This document shows positions 16,565-25,385 of a stretch of 64,000 nucleotides of DNA, in pieces. Within the stretch, counting starts at the first letter, position 1, and each line of letters opens with the position of its first letter. The stretch lies in NCBI GenBank assembly GCA_963976625.1, contig CAXBLA010000010.1, positions 1 to 64,000 of the forward strand. The letters are read 5' to 3'. The translations under genes and the position numbers were made by a program. This DNA is from UBA1924 sp963976625 (GTDB taxonomy: Bacteria; Planctomycetota; Phycisphaerae; Phycisphaerales; UBA1924). The notes below the pieces were generated by a model. The model had not been told where the DNA came from. It did not search any database and saw only the letters and a program-made list of their open reading frames with translations.

Positions 16565-17245
16565 ATGAAAATTAACTACTCGAAGCGTACCTTGGGCACT
16601 TCAATTGCCGCACTCACCCTGTTCGCGGGAGCCGTAGGAACAGTCAGCGTCATGGGCGGCTGGGGCACCAGCGAGGTCGTCAACACCGCCGTCGCTGAGA
16701 TCGCTCAGACCGAATCAGCGACCCAGCTCTTCGAGATCGACGCGGTCCACAGCAATGTCATCTTTAAGATCCGTCACGGCAGCGTGGCCAATTTCTACGG
16801 GCGATTCAACGAGATGGAAGGCTCGATCAACTTCGACGCCGACAAGATTGAGAACTCGTCGATGAACATGACCGTGCAAATCGGTTCGATCGACACCAAC
16901 AACGCCAAGCGCGATGTGCATCTCACCGGGGCAGACTTCTTCAACGCACGCCAGTACAGCACCGCGAGCTTCAAGTCCACGGGGATCAAATCCACCGGCG
17001 ATGGCAACTACGCCGCGACCGGGGAGTTCTCGTTCCAGGGCAAGACCGTTGAGCTGACGGCTGATCTTCACGACATCCGCACGGGCGAGTTCCGTGGCGG
17101 CAGCGTGATGGGCATCGAGGCACGGTTCACCATCAAGCGATCCGACTTCGGGATGACCAAGTACCTTGATCCCAACGATCCAAACAAGGGTCCGCTGGGC
17201 GATGAGGTTGAGGTCATTGTCGCGATCGAAGCCGCGGCGAAGTAA
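16565..17245 (+). CDS. YceI family lipocalin-like secreted protein
   Basis: 226 residues. ATG 16565 is preceded by AGGAG at 8 nt and opens a signal sequence (residues 1 to about 45). The mature part starts 'TQLFEIDAVHSNVIFKIRHG', the YceI hallmark, followed by 'FYGRFNEMEGSINFD', 'NAKRDVHLTGADFFNARQYST' with its last residue at the end of a loop, and 'GIEARFTIKRSDFGMTKYLD'. YceI proteins form a beta-barrel that binds isoprenoid-like lipids in the periplasm. A membrane-protein gene follows after 48 nt, but there is no polyprenyl biosynthesis gene next to it. The ligand is not determined by the sequence. Confidence 0.9.
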   Translation: MKINYSKRTLGTSIAALTLFAGAVGTVSVMGGWGTSEVVNTAVAEIAQTESATQLFEIDAVHSNVIFKIRHGSVANFYGRFNEMEGSINFDADKIENSSMNMTVQIGSIDTNNAKRDVHLTGADFFNARQYSTASFKSTGIKSTGDGNYAATGEFSFQGKTVELTADLHDIRTGEFRGGSVMGIEARFTIKRSDFGMTKYLDPNDPNKGPLGDEVEVIVAIEAAAK

Positions 17246-17293
17246 GCCCGGTGTATAGCTGATATATTTTGATCACCCCTGCAAGGAACGCAC

Positions 17294-18271
17294 ATGGATC
17301 CTCAAGTTCAAGAACGCCTGATGATGTTTGGCGGGTTTATCCCCGGCGCGGTCTCGATGCTCCTGCTGATGGCGGCGTGGTATCTACACGCCTTCAAAGC
17401 CTCACGCGTGGATCACGACGAACACCATGCGGACGATGAATATGAAGATGATGGCGAGTCCACGCGTCGGTCGATCGGCCCGCGCTGGGTGCTGCCGATC
17501 ATGCTGGCGTTGGGCTTTGCGGGCGCGGTATATGCCGTCGATGAGCAGCAGAAGCTCTGGCCAGATTCGAACGCGGACCGGTTCTTGCACGCGATGGTGA
17601 TCATCGGGCTGGTGGGAGTAATCGAGGGGCTGGTGCGTCTGCCGGTGCTTGTTGGTTTTGTTGTCCGGTTCTTTGGTTTTACCGTTGCGTTCTGGATGCT
17701 CGCCGAGGCGTATGTCACGATCTTCGGCGACCACAGCATCTTTGTCGGATCAGCGATCTTCGCGGGGCTGGTGTCGAGCCTGCTCGTCGCGGGGGCGGAT
17801 CGGTCTAGCGAGGACACGCCGGCGTGGGTGGATGCTGGTTCTTGGCTCATCATTGCTGGTGCATCGATGCCGATCTTTTTCCAGAACAACTTTTCGCTCG
17901 GTGCGATGTACCCGGCCGGGGTCATCGCGGTGCTGGTGTCCACGGGTGTCACTGGATTGGTCTTCAAGGATCTGCGATTCGCTCGCGGCGGCAACACGGT
18001 GCTCGTTGGGATGCTCATGGCGCTGATGGTCGGGTCGATCATCCAAACCGGCGCGGTGAACCTGCCGGCGGTGATGCTCCTTGGAGTGGCGCCGATGGTG
18101 CTGCTGGTGCCGCTCAAGAGCGCGTCGGGTGTTCGGCGATTGCTGGCACGGCTAGTAATCCTCGCGGCGGTGCTCGGGGCCTCTGGCGGTTTGATGATCC
18201 AGTCGTCGAGCGCGGATGCTGGCGATGGCTACGACGATTATGAATCCGAGATGGACTACGGCCAAGAATGA
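17294..18271 (+). CDS. Multi-pass membrane protein of unknown function
   Basis: 325 residues with about eight hydrophobic helices (roughly residues 12-30, 65-83, 98-118, 124-145, 150-170, 182-203, 210-228, 238-300). A charged His/Asp/Glu-rich loop follows helix 1 ('DHDEHHADDEYEDD'), which could bind metal, and an acidic tail 'DGYDDYESEMDYG' ends it. AAGGA precedes ATG 17294. No family was recognised. The stop overlaps the start of the following acetyltransferase gene (ATGA), so they are translationally coupled. Confidence 0.75.
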   Translation: MDPQVQERLMMFGGFIPGAVSMLLLMAAWYLHAFKASRVDHDEHHADDEYEDDGESTRRSIGPRWVLPIMLALGFAGAVYAVDEQQKLWPDSNADRFLHAMVIIGLVGVIEGLVRLPVLVGFVVRFFGFTVAFWMLAEAYVTIFGDHSIFVGSAIFAGLVSSLLVAGADRSSEDTPAWVDAGSWLIIAGASMPIFFQNNFSLGAMYPAGVIAVLVSTGVTGLVFKDLRFARGGNTVLVGMLMALMVGSIIQTGAVNLPAVMLLGVAPMVLLVPLKSASGVRRLLARLVILAAVLGASGGLMIQSSSADAGDGYDDYESEMDYGQE

Positions 18272-18846
18272 GTGCTCCGGAGACTCTCCAAGTCGCTGCC
18301 AGTGATCGGGTGCTGCTCCGCTATCCGCTGGAGTCAGATCGGGCCGAGCTGGTTGCTCTGCGTCGCGGCTCCAAGGATCGATTGGTCGAGTGGGAGCCGA
18401 TCCCGCCGTCGGGGGCGGATCTGTTCGGCGAAAGCTACTTCGAGCGTGAGCTGGAGAACTGCAATACCGAACGCGAACAACGCTGGCTGATCATCGAGCG
18501 ATCAACGGGCAAGATCGCCGGGCGCATCACGCTGGGCAACATCGAGCGCGGCCCATTTCTCAATGGACGCTTCGGCTACTGGATCGGGACCGGCTTTGAG
18601 GGCAAGGGGCTGATGAACGAAGGGCTCGGGCTCGCGGTCCAACATGCGTTCACGGCGATTGAAGACGGCGGGCTGGGGCTCCACCGGGTGTGCGCGAACA
18701 TCATGCCCAGCAATGTGCGCTCGCGTGCGTTGCTTGAGCGGGTTGGGTTTGTGAAGGAGGGGTACTCGAAAAAGTACCTGCAGATCCGCGGGGTGTACGA
18801 GGATCACGAGCGCTGGGGGATGACGATCGAGGAGTTCAATCAGTAG
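18268..18846 (+). CDS. GNAT acetyltransferase, RimJ/RimL type
   Basis: 192 residues. 'VLLRYPLESDRAELVALRRGS' opens the fold, 'IIERSTGKIAGRITLGNIERG' forms the central strands, and 'GYWIGTGFEGKGLMNEGLGLAVQHAF' contains the acetyl-CoA binding loop. 'GLHRVCANIMPSNVRSRALLERVGFVKEG' is the typical RimL-like C-terminal half. These enzymes transfer acetyl groups to protein N-termini (ribosomal proteins S5, L7/L12) or to small molecules. The target here is unknown. The gene is coupled to the upstream membrane-protein gene by a 4-nt overlap and converges on guaA with 16 nt between stops. Confidence 0.88.
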   Translation: MSAPETLQVAASDRVLLRYPLESDRAELVALRRGSKDRLVEWEPIPPSGADLFGESYFERELENCNTEREQRWLIIERSTGKIAGRITLGNIERGPFLNGRFGYWIGTGFEGKGLMNEGLGLAVQHAFTAIEDGGLGLHRVCANIMPSNVRSRALLERVGFVKEGYSKKYLQIRGVYEDHERWGMTIEEFNQ

Positions 18847-18862
18847 ATTCGCGCTTTTGTCC

Positions 18863-20446
18863 TTACTCCCACTCAATCGTCGCGGGTGGTTTGGATGAGA
18901 TGTCGTAGACGACGCGGTTGACGCCGGGGACTTCGTTGATGATTCTTGTTGAGATCCGGGCGAGGACATCGAAGGGGATGCGGGCCCAGTCGGCGGACAT
19001 GAAATCCTCGGTCTCCACGGCTCGGATCGCCACGGCGCGTTCGTAGGTCCGCCCGTCGCCCATCACGCCGACGGATTGAACGGGCAGCAAGACCGCGAAG
19101 ACCTGGCTGGTCTTGCGATAAAGCCCGGCGGCGACGATCTCCTCAAGCAAAATCTCGTCGGCGTTGCGGACGATCTCGAGCTTGTCTTTGGTCACTTCTC
19201 CAAGTACCCGCACGGCCAGCCCGGGCCCGGGGAATGGGTGACGCCAGACGATCGCGTCCGGCAGCCCGAGGACGGTGCCCAGCGCACGGACCTCGTCTTT
19301 GAAGAGCTCGCGGAGGGGTTCGATGAGCTTGAAGCCGAGCTCTTCGGGGAGCCCGCCGACATTGTGGTGGAGCTTGATGTTGGCGCTGTTGCCGCTGTGC
19401 CCGTGCCCGGATTCGATGACATCGGGGTAGAGGGTGCCTTGGGCGAGGAAGTCCGCCCCGTCAATGTCAGCCGCGGCTTCTTTGAAGACCTCGATGAACC
19501 GGTGCCCGATGCGCTTGCGCTTGACCTGCGGGTCGTCGATGCCCGAGAGATCATCGAGGAACGCCTCGCTCGCGTCGGCCACGCGGAGATCGATCTGGAA
19601 GTGGTCCTGGAAGGTGTGCTCGACGAGGTCGCGTTCTTTGTGGCGCAGGAGCCCGTTGTCGACAAAGACGCAGGTGAGCTGGTCGCCGATGGCTTTGTGC
19701 AAGAGGGCCGCGACGACGGAGGAATCTACGCCGCCCGAGAGCCCGCAGAGGACGCGTTGGTCGCCGACGAGTTCGCGGATGCGTTCGATTTCTTCTTCTG
19801 CGTAGGCGCTCATCTTCCATGAGCCGCTGCACTGGCAGGTCTCGTAGAGGAAGTTGCGGAACATGTCCACGCCGTGAGGGGTGTGGGTGACCTCGGGGTG
19901 GAACTGCACGCCGACAAAGTTGCAGCTCGGGTCGGTCGATCGCACGGCCGCGTACGGGCAGGTATCCGTCGACGCGATCGGTGTCATGTTGGCTTTGTTG
20001 AGCTCGGAGATCTGATCGCCGTGGGACATCCAGACCTGGGTCTGGGTGGGGACGGCATCGAAGAGCTGGTCGGGTTTGTCTGCGTTGTTGATGCTCAGCT
20101 GGGCCCGCCCGAACTCGCGATGGTCGGCTTTGTGCAGCGACGCGCCCAGTACGCTGCAGGCGAGCTGCATGCCATAGCAGATGCCGAGCACGGGGATGCC
20201 GAGTTCGAGGATTTTGGGGTCCATGGTGGGGGCGCCCTCGTCAGTGACCGAAGACGGCCCGCCAGAGAGGATGATCCCCTTGGGGTTCATCGCTTTGAGC
20301 TCCTCGGCGGTGATCGATGGGGCGACGAGCACCGAGAAGACCCCGGCATCGCGGACGCGTCGGCAGATCAGCTGGGCGGTCTGGGACCCAAAGTCGAGGA
20401 CAGGGACAACTTCATGCTCGATATGTGATGCGGTGTGGTCGGCCAT
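18863..20446 (-). CDS. guaA: GMP synthase (glutamine-hydrolysing)
   Basis: 527 residues. Residues about 13-205 are the class I glutamine amidotransferase: oxyanion strand 'GIILSGGPSSV', nucleophile Cys90 in 'LGICYGMQL' and 'GVQFHPEVTHT' with catalytic His and Glu. The ATP pyrophosphatase domain follows with PP-loop 'LCGLSGGVDSSVVAALL'. The C-terminal dimerisation domain has 'WRHPFPGPGLAVRVLGE' and ends 'ISSKPPATIEWE'. It converts XMP to GMP with glutamine and ATP, the last step of guanine nucleotide synthesis. All key residues are present and the length is normal. ATG 20446 was chosen because family similarity starts a few residues later. Confidence 0.96.
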   Translation of the reverse strand: MADHTASHIEHEVVPVLDFGSQTAQLICRRVRDAGVFSVLVAPSITAEELKAMNPKGIILSGGPSSVTDEGAPTMDPKILELGIPVLGICYGMQLACSVLGASLHKADHREFGRAQLSINNADKPDQLFDAVPTQTQVWMSHGDQISELNKANMTPIASTDTCPYAAVRSTDPSCNFVGVQFHPEVTHTPHGVDMFRNFLYETCQCSGSWKMSAYAEEEIERIRELVGDQRVLCGLSGGVDSSVVAALLHKAIGDQLTCVFVDNGLLRHKERDLVEHTFQDHFQIDLRVADASEAFLDDLSGIDDPQVKRKRIGHRFIEVFKEAAADIDGADFLAQGTLYPDVIESGHGHSGNSANIKLHHNVGGLPEELGFKLIEPLRELFKDEVRALGTVLGLPDAIVWRHPFPGPGLAVRVLGEVTKDKLEIVRNADEILLEEIVAAGLYRKTSQVFAVLLPVQSVGVMGDGRTYERAVAIRAVETEDFMSADWARIPFDVLARISTRIINEVPGVNRVVYDISSKPPATIEWE

Positions 20447-20659
20447 CGGTGAAAATCTCACAGGGTGCTTGTCAGCTTTGTGGGCTGTCCGGGGTGTTGA
20501 ATGCAGCGTTTGGTGCTCTGCGTCCGATAAACCCGGAGAATGCGATGGACTCCGGGTGATATAGTAGACATCGTGGAAGAAAATGCGAGCAGATGGAGCA
20601 ACCAGTTGTCAGAGTGTCCGAATAGTTTTGGTGCAAGTCTTGGTGTCTACAGTGGTTGC

Positions 20660-21127
20660 ATGAAGCACGCTTGTAATCAAGACTTGATAAGTGCGTTGTG
20701 CAACGGGGCCAAGAAGGCCCTGCGGATGCTGATTCCGGGTGTACTGATAGGCGTGCTGGTGGTTGGTTTGGGCGGGTGTGTAGCCGTGGAAACGGGCTTT
20801 GACTCGCCGGCCCCCTCGAAACGGATCGACGCGATCGTCGATGCATCGACGATGGAGGACGACGAATCGCTCGTTGAGCTGGTCAAAAAGCTCCGATCCT
20901 TTGACCAGGCCGAGCGTATGTTTGCGATCAGATCGCTGCAAATCCGCACGGGAGAAACACTTGGATACAATCACAGCGCCCGCCACTGGCAGCGGGTCGA
21001 GGCGTATGACCGATGGGTCGAGTACCTGCGTGAGCGGGGGATCGAGACGAGCTCGATCGTGCGTGAGCAAGATGAGGCGTCGTCAGAGGGCAGAGAAGGG
21101 TCGTCGGCTGATGGCGAAAACGGATAG
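20660..21127 (+). CDS. Small lipoprotein with helical domain
   Basis: 155 residues from ATG 20660. A later ATG at 20726 would still keep the signal peptide, and an upstream in-frame start exists, so the start is uncertain. 'MLIPGVLIGVLVVGLGGC' is a lipoprotein signal peptide with a good lipobox. The mature part has 'DESLVELVKKLRSFDQAERMFAIRSL', resembling a single HEAT-like helical repeat, then 'RHWQRVEAYDRWVEYLRERGIE', and a Ser/Glu/Gly-rich tail. It precedes the anti-sigma-type ATPase gene by 54 nt on the same strand, so it may belong to that signalling cluster. Function is unknown. Confidence 0.7.
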   Translation: MKHACNQDLISALCNGAKKALRMLIPGVLIGVLVVGLGGCVAVETGFDSPAPSKRIDAIVDASTMEDDESLVELVKKLRSFDQAERMFAIRSLQIRTGETLGYNHSARHWQRVEAYDRWVEYLRERGIETSSIVREQDEASSEGREGSSADGENG

Positions 21128-21181
21128 AGCAGCAATCGGCTCACGCCGATGATGAAACGAGCGTTGAACAGGAAACGGTGT

Positions 21182-21730
21182 ATGCACGAAGGTCCCCAAA
21201 TCGAACTCAAGCTGATCTCGGATCCGATGTACCTCTGCGGCGCCCGCGAGCTCGTCGGGTGCATTGCGCGTCGGATCGGTTTCGATGACATGGACTGCTC
21301 GAAGATCACGCTGGCCGTCGATGAGGCGCTCTCGAACATCATCCGCCACGGGTACAACAAATCGTTCGACAAGCCGATCTGGATCGGCATCACCCCGATC
21401 AAGCCCAGCGCTGAATCCATCGGCGGGATCATCATCACCATCGACGACGAGGCCAAGCAGGTCGACCCGTGCACGATGAAGGGTCGCGAGCTTGAGGATG
21501 TCCGCCCGGGCGGGCTTGGCGTGCACATCATCCGCGAGGTGATGGACGAGGTGCGTTACGAGAAGCGTGCCAAGGTCGGGATGCGGATGATCATGACCAA
21601 GCAGGCCGTGCGCCCCGAGGAATCGCCCCGGCTCTCTGATACGGGTTCAGGCAATCGCTCGGACCAAGAGCAAGGCGCGTGCAAGGTGACGAGTGTGTGT
21701 AAGAAGTCATCGAAATCGCTCCCCCGATGA
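21182..21730 (+). CDS. RsbW-like anti-sigma factor ATPase (HATPase_c_2)
   Basis: 182 residues. ATG 21182 is preceded by AGGA at 8 nt; an in-frame ATG at 21149 has no such site. 'ARELVGCIARRIGFDDMDCSKITLAVDEALSNIIRHGY' carries the N-box of GHKL ATPases, and 'VRPGGLGVHIIREVMDEVRYE' the glycine loop closing over ATP. In the RsbW/SpoIIAB family such proteins are serine kinases that phosphorylate a STAS antagonist and hold a sigma factor or another partner. The STAS protein is encoded 114 nt downstream on the same strand, which supports a kinase-antagonist pair. The C-terminal 35 residues are polar and probably disordered. No sigma factor gene lies nearby. Confidence 0.88.
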   Translation: MHEGPQIELKLISDPMYLCGARELVGCIARRIGFDDMDCSKITLAVDEALSNIIRHGYNKSFDKPIWIGITPIKPSAESIGGIIITIDDEAKQVDPCTMKGRELEDVRPGGLGVHIIREVMDEVRYEKRAKVGMRMIMTKQAVRPEESPRLSDTGSGNRSDQEQGACKVTSVCKKSSKSLPR

Positions 21731-21844
21731 TGCGTGCTCTTGGTGTGCGTCTGCTACAGTAGGGTTCTGTAAAAGTAGGGTTCTTTAAAGAGAGATCAAT
21801 CGCAGATCTGACCCGGCAAAGCAGACCCGGAGGGACACCAAGCC

Positions 21845-22195
21845 ATGGCTCGTGAACAATCAACATTCATCACCGTCGAGAAACCCGAGCAGGGCATCGT
21901 GGTGATTGTGCCTAGCACCGATATCGACATGAGCCGATCGCCCGAGCTTCGCACTGCGATCCGCCAAGAAATGGGCGGGGGCGTGCACAAGATGATCGTT
22001 GATCTCGAAGAGGTCCACTACATGGATTCGTCCGGGCTCGCGACCCTCGTCGAGGCGATGCGCAACGCGGGCAAGTCGGACACGAAGCTGGTGATCTGCA
22101 AAATGAACCAGAAAGTCAGCGCGATCTTCGAGATCGCCCGATTGGATTCGTTCTTCTCGATCGTGGACACCCGCGACGAGGCCGTCTCGCTCTAA
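21845..22195 (+). CDS. STAS-domain anti-anti-sigma factor or MlaB-like protein
   Basis: 116 residues forming a single STAS domain. 'GIVVIVPSTDIDMSRSPELRTAIRQEM' is the start of the fold and 'MIVDLEEVHYMDSSGLATLVEAM' contains the phospho-acceptor, expected at Ser63 of the DSSG turn. A GGAGG site lies about 10 nt upstream of ATG 21845. The protein has two plausible roles: target of the upstream RsbW-like kinase, or soluble STAS partner (MlaB-like) of the MlaE permease encoded 22 nt downstream. The gene order kinase - STAS - permease makes a link between both possible (inference). Confidence 0.9.
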   Translation: MAREQSTFITVEKPEQGIVVIVPSTDIDMSRSPELRTAIRQEMGGGVHKMIVDLEEVHYMDSSGLATLVEAMRNAGKSDTKLVICKMNQKVSAIFEIARLDSFFSIVDTRDEAVSL

Positions 22196-22217
22196 GTTCT
22201 CAACATACATAACACGC

Positions 22218-23096
22218 ATGTCTGATTCACCCACGCAAGACCTGACCCAAGCCCAGCCCAAGAAGTCCCCGCTGACGATGCTGGGCATGGTGCTGCTCTT
22301 GCCGATCGCGCTGATCGGCCGTCGGCTCATCGGGATCCTCGATCACACGGGCGAGATTGTCTACCTGCTTGTCGATGCGAGCCGATGGCTCTGGCGTGGG
22401 CTCACTAAGAAGCGCTATCGACTGGGGCGCAGCGCGATCGTGTCGCAGATCTGCCGCATCGGGGTGCAGTCGATCTTTATCGTCGCGTTGGTGTCCGGTG
22501 CTGTGGGCTTGATCCTCGCGCTCCAGCTCTCGCCGCCGCTCGATGACTTCGGGCAGCGCGACAAGGTCGCCAATATTATCGCCGTCGCGGTGTTGCGCGA
22601 GCTCGGGCCCTTGATCGGTGCGATCGTGCTGACCGGGTTTGCCGGGGCGTCGATCGCCGCGGAGATCGGGACGATGGTCGTCTCCGAAGAGATCGAGGCC
22701 CTCGAAGCCAGCGCGCTCAACCCCATCCGCTTCCTTGTTGTTCCTCGCTTGCTCGCCGCCAGCATCTCGATGACCGCCCTGGGCGTGATATCGAGCTTCT
22801 TCGCCATCGTCTCGGCCCTGCTGATCTCGATCACCATGCTCGGCATCCCCTACGAGACCTACATGGACAACATGCTCACGCAGGCCAAGCTCGTCGACTT
22901 CCTCACCGGCGTCGCCAAGGGCGGAATCTTCGGCACCCTTATCGGGATCATCGCCTGTGCCAACGGCCTGCGGGTCACGGGCGGAGCCGCGGGCGTGGGG
23001 CGGGCGACGACTTATACCGTGGTCGAGTGCATCGTCGCGATCGTGGTCGCCGACTTGGTCTTCACGGCCATCTTCTTCGCCCTCGGGCTATTTTAA
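22218..23096 (+). CDS. MlaE-type ABC transporter permease (lipid transport)
   Basis: 292 residues with about five or six membrane helices. Family marks are 'ILALQLSPPLDDFGQRDKVANIIAVAVLRELGPLIGAIVLTGFAGASIAAEIGTM' read in pieces across residues 95-155, 'EEIEALEASALNPIRFLVVPRLLA' (coupling helix contacting the ATPase) and 'GGIFGTLIGIIACANGLRVTGGAAGVGRATT'. MlaE permeases move phospholipids or sterols between membranes together with an MlaF ATPase and an MCE-domain protein. Neither partner is encoded in this window. The upstream neighbour is a STAS protein, as in mlaB-containing systems. The gene converges on an unknown gene with 23 nt between stops. Confidence 0.92.
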   Translation: MSDSPTQDLTQAQPKKSPLTMLGMVLLLPIALIGRRLIGILDHTGEIVYLLVDASRWLWRGLTKKRYRLGRSAIVSQICRIGVQSIFIVALVSGAVGLILALQLSPPLDDFGQRDKVANIIAVAVLRELGPLIGAIVLTGFAGASIAAEIGTMVVSEEIEALEASALNPIRFLVVPRLLAASISMTALGVISSFFAIVSALLISITMLGIPYETYMDNMLTQAKLVDFLTGVAKGGIFGTLIGIIACANGLRVTGGAAGVGRATTYTVVECIVAIVVADLVFTAIFFALGLF

Positions 23097-23119
23097 AAAG
23101 AAAACATGGAACGATAGAG

Positions 23120-23680
23120 TTAATCCTCGTCTGGAAGATACTCGTCTTGTTCGCGCGGAGTTTCCCAGTATTGAACAAGGTCATCGGCGGTCTTCGCATG
23201 TGGGCGAATTTCCTCAGTGAGGGATCGATTCCAAACGACGCAAGTGCCCGCGGGCGGTGATTCGCCGTAGTTTGCGATTCTCCATGTGCCGGTTGAAGTT
23301 GTAGGATAGATATCAATCTCATGTGGAAATGAGTCAATCAATCCTAAGGAGTTGATGTGCAAACGAAAGAATGACTCATCGTTGAGTTTCGCATTGAGTG
23401 TTTCTATGCGTGGGATGCCCGTTTCATGGTGCATATCTAAAGACGCTCGTAAATCCCCTCGTCCATCGATAAACACCATATTGATCGCGCAGTTAAATTC
23501 GTTGCTCGGACTGAAAAAAACAAGCGTGCCACGGAAATCAACCCGTCCGTCATGATCGATACCCACAAGCGATATTGCGTATGGAAACTCGATATGTTTA
23601 GATTTTTTGAGGGCTTGTCCGGTCCCCAGAAGTAAGGGAATCAGCAGAACGATCGGCATGAGCAGGGCGGCATGTTTCAT
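23120..23680 (-). CDS. Exported protein of unknown function
   Basis: 186 residues. TGGAG precedes ATG 23680. Residues 1-24 are a signal peptide ('ALLMPIVLLIPLLLGTGQA'). The mature part is beta-rich ('YAISLVGIDHDGRVDFRGTL', 'EIDIYPTTSTGTWRIANYGE') with a single Cys in 'GTCVVWNRS' and an acidic end. The composition is AT-richer than its neighbours, which may indicate recent acquisition or relaxed constraint. No family was recognised. It lies 46 nt downstream of the prenyltransferase gene on the same strand. Confidence 0.7.
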   Translation of the reverse strand: MKHAALLMPIVLLIPLLLGTGQALKKSKHIEFPYAISLVGIDHDGRVDFRGTLVFFSPSNEFNCAINMVFIDGRGDLRASLDMHHETGIPRIETLNAKLNDESFFRLHINSLGLIDSFPHEIDIYPTTSTGTWRIANYGESPPAGTCVVWNRSLTEEIRPHAKTADDLVQYWETPREQDEYLPDED

Positions 23681-23726
23681 TAATGGCTCCAGTTCTGTGA
23701 TACAAATGTAAATCGATCTGTTGGCG

Positions 23727-24710
23727 TTACAACCGATACCCCACCGGATGCTCGATCAGTGAGTAGAGCTCTCGGAGGACGGTCATGACCACGAAGCCGA
23801 GGACGGTGAGGGCGACCATGATGGAGAAGGCGGTCCAGAGCCCGGAGCCGGCGAGCCAGCCGCAGGCGTAGAGGGCGGGCCAGATGGAGCCGTAGCGGGA
23901 GATTTTTTCGCCCAGCACCGGGCCCATCCCGACCTTCTTGTATCGGCGGTAGATCATCAACGCGAAAACGAGCATGCACCCGATCGGGTAGAGCCCGGCC
24001 GTGATCGGTACATAGCTGGGCCAGATGGATTCGCTATTTGGGCGCGAGAAGCTCAGTGTCAGTAGGATCACTGAGCACAGCGTCCAGCCCACGAGGGCGA
24101 AGATGATCGCCCGCTTGGAGATCGGCGGGCTGCGCCGACCCATGTGCTGGGCGAGCCCGGCGACGACCATCGCGTGGGTCATCACGACCCAGACCGGGAG
24201 CAGGAACTGCACCCACAGGTCGGGGATGAGCATGTGCCCGGCGTAGATCACGCTCAGCAGGACCATGCCGATGCCGGGGACGAACTTGCCGAGTACATTG
24301 AAGATCAGGATGGCGCACGCGAGCATCAGGGTGACGAGGATCGCACCGGTCCCGAAGATCACGGCCCCGAGCACTGCGAGCATGAGGGCAGCCGCGACCA
24401 TGCATACGGCCAGCTCGATGCTCGCCGACCCATCGACAATCGGGCTGCCGACCTTGCCCAGGGCCCGGTCACGGTGGACATCGAGCAGATCGTTGAGGCT
24501 CATCCCGAAGGCATAGAGCCCGACGCCGGCGATCAGACCGCCCCCGAGCAGCAGGGCCAGGGGCTGGTCCTTGATGACGGCGTTGCCCAGCTCTTCTTCG
24601 TTGAATCGGGACCAGAGGATCACGAACCAGAGGTTGGCGACCGCGCCGAAAGCCGTGGTCACGCGGGTGAGCTTGAGCATCGGGGCGAGCTTGATGAGGG
24701 TTTTCCGCAT
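23727..24710 (-). CDS. UbiA-like prenyltransferase
   Basis: 327 residues with about eight to nine membrane helices. The first Asp-rich motif of UbiA enzymes is present: 'SLNDLLDVHRDRALGK' (N-D-x-x-D-x-x-x-D), followed by 'GSPIVDGS', which takes the place of the usual 'RPLPSG' segment. 'IFNVLGKFVPGIGMVLLSVIYAGHMLIPD' corresponds to the middle helices. The second Asp motif (usually D-x-x-x-D after helix 5) is not obvious, so activity or substrate may differ. UbiA enzymes attach isoprenoid chains to aromatic acceptors in quinone, haem or archaeal-type lipid synthesis. No other pathway gene is adjacent and the acceptor cannot be named. Confidence 0.78.
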   Translation of the reverse strand: MRKTLIKLAPMLKLTRVTTAFGAVANLWFVILWSRFNEEELGNAVIKDQPLALLLGGGLIAGVGLYAFGMSLNDLLDVHRDRALGKVGSPIVDGSASIELAVCMVAAALMLAVLGAVIFGTGAILVTLMLACAILIFNVLGKFVPGIGMVLLSVIYAGHMLIPDLWVQFLLPVWVVMTHAMVVAGLAQHMGRRSPPISKRAIIFALVGWTLCSVILLTLSFSRPNSESIWPSYVPITAGLYPIGCMLVFALMIYRRYKKVGMGPVLGEKISRYGSIWPALYACGWLAGSGLWTAFSIMVALTVLGFVVMTVLRELYSLIEHPVGYRL

Positions 24711-24806
24711 GATCGGTCCGTTGGGCGAGTGAGAATGGGCAGGAGATGCCTGTAGATATGGTAGCGGGATTGGTGTCGAGCGGGGGGCGGGCTAAGATCA
24801 TGGACT

Positions 24807-25382
24807 ATGGATCAGCCGAGCCCATCCAACCAGCGCCAGAGCCCAAAGCCAGCCACCAAGCCTGCCCCCAGCGCGGTGGTGGTGTCGCGCTACAACGAGA
24901 CGGTCACCTCGGTGATGCTCGACGGCGCGATCGGGGCGTATCTTGGGCGTGGCGGGGCTGAATCCGAGCTGGCGGTGCTTGAGGCGCCCGGGGCGTACGA
25001 GCTGATCTCGATTGCGCGAGCCGCGGCGACCAGTGGGATGTATGGCACCGTGGTGTGCCTGGGGTGCGTGATCAAGGGCGAGACATCGCACGATGTGTAC
25101 ATCTCCAACGCGGTGGCGGCGGGGCTGGCGCAGATTACCATTGATACAGGGGTCCCCGTGGCGTTCGGGGTGCTCACGACAAATACAAACGAACAAGCCA
25201 TCGCCCGCGCCGGCGGCGACAAGGGCAACAAGGGCGCCGAGGCGATGGACGCCGCGCTCGACGCGGCCGATGCGATCTCGGCTATTGAAAATGGCAAAGC
25301 CAACCACGCGCCGGGTGTTCGTTTCACGCCCGGGCTCTCGCCGAACGATAAACTTTCATCACACGCTCAGGGAACAGATTAA
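24807..25382 (+). CDS. ribH: 6,7-Dimethyl-8-ribityllumazine synthase
   Basis: 191 residues. After a 22-residue polar start, the family marks are 'VVVSRYNETVTSVMLDGA', 'VLEAPGAYELISIA', 'VVCLGCVIKGETSHDVYISN' and 'VPVAFGVLTTNTNEQAIARAG' with 'NKGAEAMDAAL'. The usual catalytic His is in 'GETSHD'. It condenses the ribityl pyrimidine with the butanone phosphate to give lumazine, the penultimate step of riboflavin synthesis, and normally assembles into pentamers or capsids. It is followed by nusB after 3 nt, the common ribH-nusB pair. No FMN riboswitch is seen upstream. Confidence 0.95.
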   Translation: MDQPSPSNQRQSPKPATKPAPSAVVVSRYNETVTSVMLDGAIGAYLGRGGAESELAVLEAPGAYELISIARAAATSGMYGTVVCLGCVIKGETSHDVYISNAVAAGLAQITIDTGVPVAFGVLTTNTNEQAIARAGGDKGNKGAEAMDAALDAADAISAIENGKANHAPGVRFTPGLSPNDKLSSHAQGTD

Positions 25383-25385
25383 TCC

